From assembly GCA_015489035.1 (NCBI GenBank), contig WFMP01000148.1, forward strand, positions 1-15,401: a stretch of DNA of 15,401 nt, given 5' to 3'. Below the pieces are notes generated by a model. That model ran no database searches. It was not told the origin of the DNA and saw nothing but the letters and a program-made list of their open reading frames with translations. Below are positions 1 to 6,932 of this stretch, piece after piece (the first letter of the stretch is position 1; each line of letters starts with the position of its first letter). This stretch comes from Candidatus Altimarinota bacterium. GTDB lineage: Bacteria > Patescibacteriota > Gracilibacteria > Absconditabacterales > Absconditicoccaceae. The translations under genes and the position numbers were made by a program.

Positions 1-70
1 ATCATTCTTTATTATTAATTTCATTTTCTTTTGATTTAAGTTTATTCGAAAAACTATTTAAATTTTCCAT
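1..70 (-). CDS. Unknown protein, N-terminal fragment (runs off the window)
   Basis: An ATG at 70 (minus) opens a frame that continues past the left edge; only about 23 residues are visible, beginning MENLNSFSNKLKSKENEINN. One TGA codon is read as glycine under table 25. It starts 43 bp after the trmD stop on the same strand, so it is probably the next gene of the same transcript. In many bacteria rplS follows trmD, but these residues do not look like the start of L19. The segment is lysine/asparagine-rich and gives no clue to function. No Shine-Dalgarno is visible, as for the other host genes. Confidence 0.5.
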
Positions 71-113
71 TATTTTTTATTTTTATTTTAAATCTTAATT
101 TAATTGTATCTTT

Positions 114-812
114 TTAAGTAAAATTGTCAAAAAACGAGATTTTTCAGCTATTATCTTTTCTCCATTCTTGTATTTTTGCATCATGTCATGAAATTAAAAT
201 ATCTGGAACTTTATATCCATAAATTTCTTGTGGGGTAGTGTATTGGGGATGTTCTATATTTTTCATATTTTCTTCTATTGCATAAGAATCAAAAATATAA
301 CTATCTTTTTCTTTTATAACTCAAGGAATAAGCCTAGTAATTCATTCTATAAAAACCATAGAAGGAAGTTCTCATCACATAAGCACATATTGTCATATAG
401 AAAGTCTTTCAAAATTTCAGTATTTTTCTTGAAAATATTCCTCAACTCTAAAATCTATTCATTCATATCTTCAAGCTAGTAAAATTATATTTTCTTCTTT
501 AGAATAATTAAAACATTTTTCCTGATTCAAAATATTATCTGATGGAGAAAGAAATATTATTTTAAAATTAGTGAGATTATTTTCTTTTATTGTATTTTCA
601 ATACTATCTATCACAGGTTTTGCTTTGATTAGCATACCAGCTCATCATCCATAAATTTTATCATCTACTTGTTTATGTTTATTTATACAAAAATTTCTTA
701 TATTTATGGTTTGAATATTCAAAATTCATTTTTCTTGTGCTTTGTTAATTAAAGAAGTATTTAAAAAACTATCAAAAATTTCAGGAAAAATTGTATGTAT
801 AAAGATATTCAT
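114..812 (-). CDS. trmD: tRNA (guanine-N1)-methyltransferase TrmD
   Basis: Makes m1G37 in tRNAs from S-adenosylmethionine, which protects the reading frame; a cytosolic SPOUT (trefoil-knot) enzyme. The 232-residue product is close to the usual length. Visible motifs are VDDKIYGGGAGM (49-60), LAGRYEGID (112-120), the knot segment SIGQYVLMGGELP (138-150), GITRLIPG (157-164) and HPQYTTP near 188, which together are diagnostic of TrmD. By alignment from memory with the E. coli protein, its residues Arg154 and Asp169 match Arg160 and Asp175 here. Many conserved glycines are encoded by TGA, so the gene is broken in the standard code. One oddity is Gln at the usual Asp of SIGDYVL. The start at 812 is the only ATG giving the standard N-terminus (MNIFIHTIFPEIF). 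Confidence 0.95.
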
Positions 813-899
813 TTGAAAGTTAGAATATAATAAATATAAAAGACTGGAGAATTTAGTAATTATTTTATTAGATTTGTAATTTATAACTTATAAAAAAAA

Positions 900-1130
900 A
901 TGACTGATAATCAACAAGTAGATTTGAAAATTGATAAGGAAACATATGATGCTTTACAAATGTTAAAAGAAGTTTTACCTTCAGAAGATGGTGATGGTAA
1001 AATGGATGATGGTGAATTATTAAAAATGATAATTGGAACATTTATGTCTTTTGTAATGCAACCAGAAGAAGGTGAAGAATGACATGAGCATGGTGGATGT
1101 GGTTGTGGTGAATGACATTGTAATTCATAA
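900..1130 (+). CDS. Small acidic protein with Cys/His-rich C-terminal tail
   Basis: I do not recognise this family. The 76-residue product starts at ATG 900 after an A9 tract and ends at TAA. The N-terminal half (VDLKIDKETYDALQMLKEVL, residues 7-26) has a beta-then-helix pattern loosely like a ribbon-helix-helix or small regulatory fold. The middle is acidic (SEDGDGKMDDGE). The tail (residues 61-76) reads GHEHGGCGCGEGHCNS, with three Cys and three His, so it could bind a transition metal. In the standard code the protein would stop at TGA 1080 and lose this tail; reading TGA as Gly (1080 and 1113) gives the metal-ligand cluster. Glycine codons are mixed GGT, GGA and TGA. It lies directly upstream of tmRNA on the same strand. 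Confidence 0.7.
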
Positions 1131-1160
1131 TAAATATAAAGTCTATAAAGGCTTTTCTTT

Positions 1161-1529
1161 GGGTCTGAATGGCATAGCTTGGGGTGAAAGTGATATGACT
1201 GCTAGGAGTGTTTGATAAAGTTCACTTAAATAAATTATCAATACAAAAAAAGTGCTAACAAAGCAAAAAGTCTATTTTCAAAAGCATTCGCTTACAATAC
1301 TGTTGCAGTAGCTTAGTCTATCAGCAGTGAAAATAGCAACCAAACCTTATAGCTCTTTTTGTCTGTAAAACTATAAGGCAGGAAAAAACAGATGAAATCA
1401 TAGTTAATGATAGTATAACTTTAAAAATCTATCAACCAAAAAAATTTAAGTCCTTGTTTTACAAGGCTATCCTAGTAGATAGTTATATTGCTTTGCTTCA
1501 ATACATGGGTTCGATACCCATCAGATTCA
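1161..1529 (+). ncRNA. ssrA: tmRNA (trans-translation RNA)
   Basis: Rescues stalled ribosomes by acting as tRNA-Ala and then as mRNA for a degradation tag, with SmpB. The ends form a tRNA-like acceptor: GGGTCTG at 1161-1167 pairs over 7 bp with CAGATTC at 1522-1528, discriminator A1529. A T-arm lies at 1505-1521 (ATGGG, loop TTCGATA, CCCAT). The CCA end is not encoded. The internal tag frame gives AKSLFSKAFAYNTVAVA followed by TAG (1314-1316); if the resume codon is GCT 1254 after AAAAAAAGT, three residues (ANK) precede it. The hydrophobic Ala-rich end is typical of protease tags. Hairpins that could belong to the pseudoknots lie between about 1440 and 1485 (CCTTG/CAAGG and CTATC/GATAG). The length of 369 nt is normal. 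Confidence 0.88.
1263..1316 (+). other. tmRNA tag-peptide reading frame
   Basis: The open frame from GCA 1263 to TAG 1314-1316 encodes 17 residues ending in NTVAVA. The frame is open upstream to GCT 1254, and the sequence just before that codon (AAAAAAAGT) resembles the A-rich stretch that precedes resume codons elsewhere, so the 20-residue version starting ANK is favoured. The tag ends in TAG, in keeping with loss of TGA as a stop. Confidence 0.7.
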
Positions 1530-1575
1530 TAATTTAATTATTACAGTATCTAAAATATAATCAAATATTATTTCA

Positions 1576-1606
1576 AGAAGCTTTTCAAAGGCTTCTTTTT
1601 TTGTTT
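1576..1606 (+). terminator. Rho-independent terminator after tmRNA
   Basis: AGAAGC (1576-1581) pairs with GCTTCT (1591-1596); flanking TTT/AAA can extend it around a bulged G. It is followed by a T-rich run to 1606. It lies 47 nt after the tmRNA 3' end and before the cytochrome promoter, so it separates the two transcripts. Confidence 0.8.
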
Positions 1607-1614
1607 TAAAGCTA

Positions 1615-1642
1615 TTGACTTATAGAATATAAAAAATATAAA
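1615..1642 (+). promoter_or_regulatory. Sigma-70-type promoter of the cytochrome gene
   Basis: TTGACT (1615-1620), a 16-bp spacer, then TATAAA (1637-1642). It lies 46 bp upstream of the cytochrome start and directly after the tmRNA terminator, so the gene has its own promoter. Confidence 0.6.
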
Positions 1643-1650
1643 GCAAATAC

Positions 1651-1666
1651 CTTATCTTCTGATAAG
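1651..1666 (+). promoter_or_regulatory. Perfect 6-bp hairpin/palindrome in the cytochrome 5' leader
   Basis: CTTATC, loop TTCT, GATAAG: a perfect inverted repeat between the -10 box and the ribosome binding site. It could be an operator half-site pair or an RNA stem that affects mRNA stability; the sequence cannot tell which. Confidence 0.4.
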
Positions 1667-1675
1667 AGTAAATTT

Positions 1676-1681
1676 AAGGAG
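1676..1681 (+). promoter_or_regulatory. Strong Shine-Dalgarno AAGGAG, unique in this window
   Basis: AAGGAG ends 6 nt before ATG 1688. It fixes the start of the cytochrome gene. No other start in the window has a comparable purine-rich box; all others follow A/T-rich leaders. Confidence 0.85.
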
Positions 1682-1687
1682 ATAACT

Positions 1688-2209
1688 ATGAAAAAGTTAT
1701 TTTTTGCATTAATTGCAATGTTTATGGTTAGTGGTGCTGCTTATGGAGCAGTTAATACTGCTGCTTGTGCGGCATGTCATGGTGCTCATTTTGAAAAACA
1801 TGCTATGGGCAGATCAAGAATTGTGGCTAATATGACGAATAAACAAGTTATTAAAGCATTACTTGGTTACAAGTCTGGAACACGAAATAAACATGGTATG
1901 GGAATGATTATGCATGCTCAAGTTGCTAAGTATACAGTTTCTGAGTTAAAAGCTGTAAAAATCGGTAAAAAAAGTGTAAAAACTACATCTACTAAGAAAA
2001 AAAAGTCTACTAAAAAAGTAAAGGTAATATCTAACAAAAAAGAGATATACATTTATAAACAAGAGAATACTTGCTGGTCAGTAGACTACAAAAATAAAAA
2101 AAGTAGTTTAGTTGCTTGTCCTACTGAAAGTTTAGCTTTTCCTCCATCTATCCCAAGAATTAAAGGATTAGAAGCTGGAGCATATCCACCACATCCAATA
2201 AAACATTGA
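1688..2209 (+). CDS. Class I c-type cytochrome, probably acquired from Campylobacterota; ends in TGA
   Basis: A secreted haem protein: signal peptide at residues 1-20 (KK, then a hydrophobic core ending AAYG), haem-attachment motif CAACH (27-31), and a Met-rich stretch HGMGMIM near 69-75 that could supply the distal axial ligand. The domain (to about 90) resembles small cytochrome c553-type proteins of Sulfurimonas, Sulfurovum and Arcobacter relatives. A lysine-rich linker (about 94-115) leads to an unrecognised 55-residue tail with two Cys. All 11 glycines are GGN and none is TGA, unlike neighbours such as pilT (16 of 21 TGA). The gene has a canonical Shine-Dalgarno, and its terminator starts 7 nt after the TGA. 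If the host reads TGA as Gly, the protein would run 43 codons further to TAG 2336-2338, through the terminator. I infer horizontal transfer; an assembly chimera is the alternative. Confidence 0.85.
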   Translation: MKKLFFALIAMFMVSGAAYGAVNTAACAACHGAHFEKHAMGRSRIVANMTNKQVIKALLGYKSGTRNKHGMGMIMHAQVAKYTVSELKAVKIGKKSVKTTSTKKKKSTKKVKVISNKKEIYIYKQENTCWSVDYKNKKSSLVACPTESLAFPPSIPRIKGLEAGAYPPHPIKH

Positions 2210-2216
2210 TGTTTTA

Positions 2217-2244
2217 AGTATCCTGTGTTCAGGGTGCTTTTTTT
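2217..2244 (+). terminator. Rho-independent terminator of the cytochrome gene
   Basis: AGTATCCTG (2217-2225), loop TGTT, CAGGGTGCT (2230-2238): nine pairs including two G-U, then a T7 tract. It begins 7 nt after the TGA, which supports TGA being the original stop. Confidence 0.85.
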
Positions 2245-2263
2245 ATTTAAAAGTATTGACTTA

Positions 2264-2398
2264 CAAAAGATTAACTATAAAACATTAAATATGTATATAT
2301 TTAGAAAATATTTAAGAAAAAATAGTTATTATAAATAGTATATAAATATATTTGTCAATACTATGTATAGTTCTTTATATGCTTTTTTAAATTTTTTT
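2264..2398. other. AT-rich stretch without a recognised gene
   Basis: Apart from the cytochrome terminator and the second direct repeat on its left, no coding frame with a plausible start and composition is visible on either strand. It contains A/T runs and a TTGACA on the minus strand (2358-2353) without a well-spaced -10. It behaves as the junction between the foreign cassette and the operon promoter. Confidence 0.4.
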
Positions 2399-2426
2399 TT
2401 GCTTTTTAGTTTTAAATTTATATAAT
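2399..2426 (+). promoter_or_regulatory. Promoter of the adk-pilT operon
   Basis: TTGCTT (2399-2404), a 16-bp spacer and a consensus TATAAT (2421-2426), 33 bp before the first start codon of the operon. It follows a T-rich tract. Confidence 0.55.
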
Positions 2427-2458
2427 ATACTGGTTTATTACTTAATTATATAAATATT

Positions 2459-2806
2459 ATGTCAAAAGATGTAAAATTAGAAAAAAAACTTACCCAGTTT
2501 AAAAATATAGGAAAAGAAGATCAATTAAAAAAAGTTTTGAGTATGTTAGAAGTTTTAAAATGAGATCAAGATTTATTTGATGATTTGTATAATTTGGTAT
2601 CTGCTTTATGAGAAGATATTACATCTGAATTATTATATTCTATTTATTCTACTATAGAAAATGCTTTATTAAATATTGATAAAGATGCATTAAAAGAAGA
2701 TTTACAAAAAATTGATAAACTTAGAAATAAATTAAAACAATTGAAAAATATGGAAAAGCAAGAAAGAGAACAGGAAGATCCTGATAATTTATTAAATAAT
2801 TTATAA
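2459..2806 (+). CDS. Unknown helical protein, first gene of the adk-pilT operon
   Basis: I do not recognise the family. The 115-residue product (MSKDVKLEKKLTQFKNIGKE...) is highly charged, without signal peptide or membrane segment. Residues 1-35 and about 75-105 are lysine/glutamate-rich with heptad-like leucines, suggesting helices or a coiled coil at both ends around a hydrophobic centre (DLYNLVSALGEDITSELLYSIYSTIENALL without interruption in the frame, cut here by one TGA Gly). Two glycines (codons at 2561 and 2609) are TGA. It ends 5 bp before adk, so the two are co-transcribed. The soluble helical make-up and the position before adk, pilT and a CNB-fold gene fit an accessory or regulator of the pilus system, but this is only context. 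Confidence 0.7.
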
Positions 2807-2811
2807 ATATA

Positions 2812-3417
2812 ATGCACATAGTTTTTATTTGAATACAAGGTTCTTGAAAATGAACTCAATCAAGAATATTACAAGAAGAGAAATGATTTGAAAGTTTTGA
2901 AACTGGACAAGCTCTAAGAAATATAACTAAACAAGATACAGATTTATGAAAATTAGTTAAAGAAACTATAGAAACTGGTAAACAGGTAACTCCAGATATA
3001 GTTGAAAATATTTTAAAAGATTATATCAAAACCGCAAATAGTGATAATATTATATTTGATGGTTTAGTTAGAAATATATGAAACAAAGAAACGGCTGATA
3101 ACATCTTAGATAAAGATTATAAAGTAGTATTTTTTGATTTAGATGAAAAAGAAGCTATGAAAAGATTACTTTGAAGAATGTATAATCCTAAAACTTGAGA
3201 GACTTTTATGAATTGAATAGATATAGATCCCAAAACTTGAGATAAATTAGTTAAAAGATCTGACGATGAAGAAAATTCAATTAGACAAAGAATAAAAGAA
3301 TTTTATGAAAAAACTTTACCGGTAGTTGAATTGTATGAGAAAGAATGAAAACTTATCAAAATAAATGCAAATCAATCAGTGGATAAAGTTACGAATGAAA
3401 TTTTAAGTGTATTTTAA
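2812..3417 (+). CDS. adk: Adenylate kinase
   Basis: Interconverts ATP + AMP and 2 ADP in the cytosol. The 201-residue protein has the P-loop GIQGSGKGTQ (7-16), an NMP-binding segment ETGQALR, FDGLVRN in place of the usual DGFPR, an arginine-bearing LID entry (RLLGRMYNPKTGETF) and KRSDDEENSIRQR near residue 153. The LID carries no zinc-binding cysteines. Three of the four P-loop glycines are TGA, so the gene is invisible in the standard code. It follows the unknown first gene by 5 bp and precedes pilT by 17 bp. The length fits the short-to-medium adenylate kinase class. Its place in front of an ATP-consuming pilus motor is unusual; adk is more often found beside ribosomal-protein genes and secY. 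Confidence 0.93.
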
Positions 3418-3434
3418 TTTATAGTAATAATAGA

Positions 3435-4502
3435 ATGAGTCAATTTAAAAAATTATTAGATTATGTTTGAAAAAATTGATATTCTGATATTCATATTGCT
3501 GAAGATAAGCAAGTAGCTGTTAGATCTGCAAGTGGAGATATTGTTAGATTAGATTTTATACTTGATAGAGATGAAATTTTTTGATTTGCAAATAATATAA
3601 ATACTCCAGATCAAATAGACTCTTTATTACAAGGTGAAGAGATTGATAATTCTTATTCTTACGAATGAAATAGATATAGAATTAATATATATTTTGATAT
3701 GAATGGTATAAATATGGCTTTGAGAAGAATACCACAAAATGTTCCTTCTATGGAAGATATTTGATTGCCAGATAGTATAAAAGATGTGCTTAAAAAAAAT
3801 AAATGATTAATTTTGGTTACTTGACCAACTTGATCTTGAAAATCTACTACTGTAGCATCTTTAATTGATTATATAAACCAGAATTTTAATAAACATATTA
3901 TTACACTAGAAGATCCTATAGAATTTGTTTTTGAAGAAGAAAAAAGTTTAATTAATCAAAGAGATGTTTGAAAAAATACATTGTCTTGGGATAGATGAAT
4001 TAAATATGCATTAAGACAAGATCCAGATGTTATAGTTGTATGAGAAATGAGAGATTTAGAAACTATACAATCTGTTTTAACTTTGGTAGAGACATGACAT
4101 TTAGTTATATCTACATTACATACGGTAAATGCTCCTCAGACTATTTCTAGAGTAATAGATGCTTTTCCTGCAAACAAAACTAATATGATAGCTACTCAAT
4201 TAAGTTTATCATTAGAAATGATTATTTCACAAAGATTGATTGAAAATATTAACTGAGATGGAAGAGTAGCAGCTAGAGAAATAATGTTACAAGATTCAGG
4301 AATTTCTAATTTAATAAGAGAAAAGAAAATTGCACAAATTTTTTGAATTATGGATATTTCTTTATCAAAATGAATGATGACAATGGATCATTCGTTAGCT
4401 CAATTAGTTGCAGATAAAAAAATTAATATAGAAACTGCAATTCCTTATATTAGAAACAAACAAAATTTTAAAGATTTAGTAAAATTCTATTTATCTAAAT
4501 AA
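3435..4502 (+). CDS. pilT: PilT-type type IV pilus retraction ATPase
   Basis: A hexameric secretion ATPase that depolymerises type IV pili from the cytoplasmic side of the inner membrane. The 355-residue length is typical. Motifs in order: Walker A GPTGSGKST (130-138), Asp box ITLEDPIEF (156-164), Walker B DPDVIVVGEMRD (196-207), His box STLHT (226-230) and SGISNLIRE (288-296), which matches the AIRNLIRE signature that separates PilT from PilB. Sixteen of 21 glycines are TGA, including all three in Walker A. It lies between adk and a CNB-fold protein with gaps of 17 and 8 bp. No other pilus gene is in the window. PilU-like retraction ATPases are the main alternative. Confidence 0.93.
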
Positions 4503-4510
4503 ATATAAAA

Positions 4511-5263
4511 ATGAAAATAAAAGATTATATATTGAAATATTGAGAAAAAAAAACTTTGAAAAAATGAGAATATTTGTATAAAGCAAATGAAAAAGATACT
4601 AATTTATATTTTATATTAAAATGATCAATTTTATTGAAAATTAATTGAACTAATATAGCATTAGTTTGAGATAACGAGATATCTGGAGAAAAAAGTTTTA
4701 TAGAATGAACTGAAAAACCTATAGATGCTTTGGCAGAGACAGAAGTAGAATATTTGGTAATTTCTCCCGATAAATTTAATGATATCTCTAGTAGAGAAAA
4801 AGAACTATTCTTGAAAAAATTAATATTATTTATATCAAATAGAGTTTATCTGCTTAATAGTATAGTTCAAAATGTGTCTTCTATAAGTTTAAATATTACA
4901 AATAGTAAAACTACTGATTTTGGTAATATAAAAGATATTTTTAAATGAGTTTTTGAATTGGAAAATATATATGTTTATAAATTTATATGAGATAGTATTA
5001 TTTCAATATATGATTCTAAGTTTAATTTAGATACTGTTGAAATTACTAAAAAATATAGAACAAATGATAATCTCTTTTATAATTTATGATGATGACAGTA
5101 TATTATAAAATCTGGAGATTTTTGTTTTATATTGGAATGAAAAAATATAAGTTCTGAATATATAATGAATAATGTTATTCTTAATTCTATAGCCTCATTT
5201 TCTTATTTGTGATGATTATTAGAAAAACAAAAAGAAGAAGATTCACAATGATTTTTGGATTAA
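4511..5263 (+). CDS. Cyclic-nucleotide-binding-fold protein
   Basis: A 250-residue soluble protein. Residues about 8-92 match the CNB (CAP effector) beta-roll: LKKGEYLYKANEKDTNLYFILKG has the typical early strands with conserved glycines, followed by ISGEKSFIEG and ALAETEVEYLVISPDKF. In the phosphate-binding cassette (consensus GE-A-L with a later Arg-Ala) the Gly-Glu is present, but the Arg that holds the cyclic phosphate appears to be replaced (TEKPIDALA), so nucleotide binding is doubtful. The C-terminal 150 residues are not the CRP helix-turn-helix and I cannot assign them; they have alternating strands and a GGG turn. It follows pilT by 8 bp, suggesting a regulatory role for the pilus motor. 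Its stop is one base from the stop of the convergent methyltransferase. Confidence 0.75.
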
Positions 5264-5264
5264 A

Positions 5265-6347
5265 TTATCTCCAATAAAACTTAACTTTTTCTCATCAGTT
5301 TGTAAAGACCCTCATTTTAAGCTTGTTGTCTACTGAATGTTTAAATTCATCGTATCAAGTTATTATTCCACCATGGACACTGTCTTGCACCAATTCATTG
5401 TTTAGTTTGTTATAGATGTTTTCAATATTGTCTATTTTTAATCTTTTGTTGTAAGGAGGATTTGTGATGATGTCACAGTCTTTTTTTGGTTTTGCTTTTG
5501 AGAAATCTTCTTTGTAAAATTTTATGTATTTATCTACTCCTGCACTTATAGCATTGTTTTGTGCAATTTCTAATATATGGCTATCTATATCTGTTCCTAT
5601 AAATTCTAAGTTTTTTTCTTTTTGCCTTGTTTTGGCTCTCCATTTTTCTTTTTCTAAATTATTTTTATCTACCCAATCAAAATTTTCAAATGCAAAATTT
5701 CTAAACAACCCTGGAGCAATATGTAAATCTATCATAGCTTTTTCTATCAAAATAGTTCCAGAACCACAAAATGGGTCATAACAAATTTTATTTTTAGCTT
5801 TTGATAATAAAATAATTCCAGCTGCTAAAGTTTCTTTAAGTTGTGCTGGTGAAGTTCATACTTTGTATCACCTTTTGTAAAGACTTTCTCAAGTAGTATT
5901 GAGCATTATTTTTAATGTATTTTTGAAAAGATTTATTCTAATTTCTACTTTCTTTCATTCTTCAACATCGTAATGTTTGTCTCAAGAAATTTTTTTGATA
6001 ATAGCTTTTTGGCTTATTGCTTGTATGGTAGGTGTCGCAGTAAGTGTTGATCTTATACTGCCTGGATTTATTACTATCTGATATCATTTTGGAATGAAGT
6101 CTTGCCAGTTTATACTGTAAATTACATCAAATAATGTGTTAAAATCTGTGATATTTTGGTGTTCTCATAATAAAACATAAACTTTACTAGCTGTTCTTAG
6201 CCATAAATTAGTTTTTACCAAAGTTGATGTATCTCCAGAAAATGTGATAAGTCCGTCTTCTACTTTGTTTACTTCTATTTTTCTCTGTTCCAATTCTGAT
6301 TTTAAAATACTTTCCAATCCTGGATATGTAAATGCTACAAATTTCAT
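5265..6347 (-). CDS. THUMP-domain RNA (guanine-N2) methyltransferase, RlmL/TrmN type
   Basis: A SAM-dependent RNA methyltransferase, probably for 23S rRNA guanine (RlmL N-terminal unit, m2G2445) or a related site. The 360-residue protein has an N-terminal ferredoxin-like/THUMP region (about 1-155), then YKRGYKVGTSPAQLKETLAA (158-177), which matches the RlmL/YcbY junction. The methyltransferase follows with motif I DPFCGSGT (191-198), an acidic SAM ribose loop in GTDID (251-255) and catalytic NPPY (296-299). E. coli RlmL is a two-enzyme fusion; this is only the N-terminal half. ATG 6347 gives the normal MKFVAFTYPGLE start. In the standard code it is split by TGA codons. It converges with the CNB gene, with one base between the two stops. 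Confidence 0.88.
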
Positions 6348-6422
6348 TAAAACTTGATTTAAAAAATTAAATATCTACTCTTGATGTGATAATAGTTAAT
6401 TTAATTAGAAAAACTACTAAAA

Positions 6423-6767
6423 ATGGATAAAAAGATATTATGATATAAATTTGAAAACATTGCAAAAGATTTTTTGGAAAGTAAAAATTATAAAATATTG
6501 GATACAAACTTTACAATAAGAGGCTGAGAAATAGATATTATTGCACAAAAAGAGGGTATAGTAAGTTTTATAGAAGTAAAATGAACAAGTTTTCACAATA
6601 CAGATTTTCAAGATTATATTACAAAATGAAAACAAAAGGCTTTACAAAAAACAGCTCAAACTTGGATTTATAGAAATGATAATGATTTTATAAAAGAATA
6701 TAGATTTGATTTAATTTTGATAGAAAAATGAAAAATTATTGATTTTATAGAAGGATTTTTGGATTAA
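6423..6767 (+). CDS. yraN: YraN family (UPF0102) endonuclease-fold protein
   Basis: A small protein of the UPF0102/YraN family, which has a restriction-endonuclease-like (Holliday-junction resolvase-like) fold; its cellular role is unsettled. The 114-residue length is normal. The signature motifs are present: GYKFENIAKDFLESKNYKIL (7-26), RGGEIDIIA with catalytic-type Glu and Asp, and FIEVKGT supplying the E-x-K. Glycines of these motifs are TGA. The gene is divergent from the methyltransferase with 75 bp between starts. Its TAA stop overlaps the T-tract side of the minus-strand terminator at 6766-6794, so this locus is packed on both strands. Confidence 0.88.
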
Positions 6768-6794
6768 AAAAATAGAGGCAGAATTCTACCTCTA
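6766..6794 (-). terminator. Terminator of the small RNA
   Basis: On the minus strand TAGAGG (6794-6789) pairs with CCTCTA (6778-6773) around a 10-nt loop, followed by T7 (6772-6766). The opposite orientation lacks a T-tract, so it acts on the minus strand only. It overlaps the last codon and stop of yraN. Confidence 0.8.
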
Positions 6795-6926
6795 ATTAGT
6801 GAGATACAGCTAAAGAGACAGACCAGTATAAAAATAAATCAATCTTCACCTATTTTTATCCTGGCCTCTCTTTAACCGCATCTGATCATTACCTTTGATA
6901 GGCTTTTATACCACTTCAAAAGTAAT
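6766..6926 (-). ncRNA. Candidate structured small RNA, about 160 nt
   Basis: No plausible coding frame exists, but the minus strand carries a promoter (6960-6933) and a terminator (6794-6766), defining an RNA that starts near 6926. Its centre folds into a long rod. The 17-nt arms 6883-6867 and 6818-6802 pair without a gap (including G-U pairs). After an internal loop, CCAG/CTGG and then ATAAAAATA/TATTTTTAT continue the stem to a 14-nt A/G-rich loop around 6837-6850. The 5' part holds a short CCT/AGG stem. The ends do not pair with each other, so it is not a convincing 6S RNA; the SRP RNA tip motif is also absent. It lies immediately downstream of the peroxiredoxin terminator, so it is a separate unit. 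Function unknown. Confidence 0.65.
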
Positions 6927-6932
6927 AATTAT

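Larger units (their letters stand above)
1613..2263 (+). repeat. 10-bp direct repeats TATTGACTTA bounding the cytochrome cassette
   Basis: TATTGACTTA occurs at 1613-1622 and again at 2254-2263, 641 bp apart, each preceded by a TTTAAA-like tract. The first copy contains the -35 box of the cytochrome promoter. The second lies just past the terminator and could be the remnant of a second promoter carried with the segment. No transposase or terminal inverted repeat is seen. Confidence 0.45.

Noticed and set aside
228..479. Plus-strand open frame of 83 codons
   Set aside because: It is antisense to trmD; the encoded residues are low-complexity Phe/Ile/Ser typical of a shadow frame.
1490..1530. 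Isolated tRNA gene 3' half (T-arm and acceptor)
   Set aside because: The acceptor pairs with 1161-1167, 350 nt upstream, around a tag frame, so it belongs to tmRNA.
2644..2859. Minus-strand open frame across the unknown protein/adk junction
   Set aside because: Antisense to a well-supported operon; serine/phenylalanine-rich shadow without motif or leader.
3435..4502. TGA read as tryptophan (table 4)
   Set aside because: TGA falls on invariant glycines of Walker A and other motifs, and TGG is used where Trp is expected.
4730..4948. Apparent 72-residue gene
   Set aside because: It is an internal piece of the CNB-fold gene between two TGA glycine codons.
6766..6926. 6S RNA or SRP RNA
   Set aside because: The ends do not pair to form a 6S closing stem, and the SRP helix 8 tip motif is absent.
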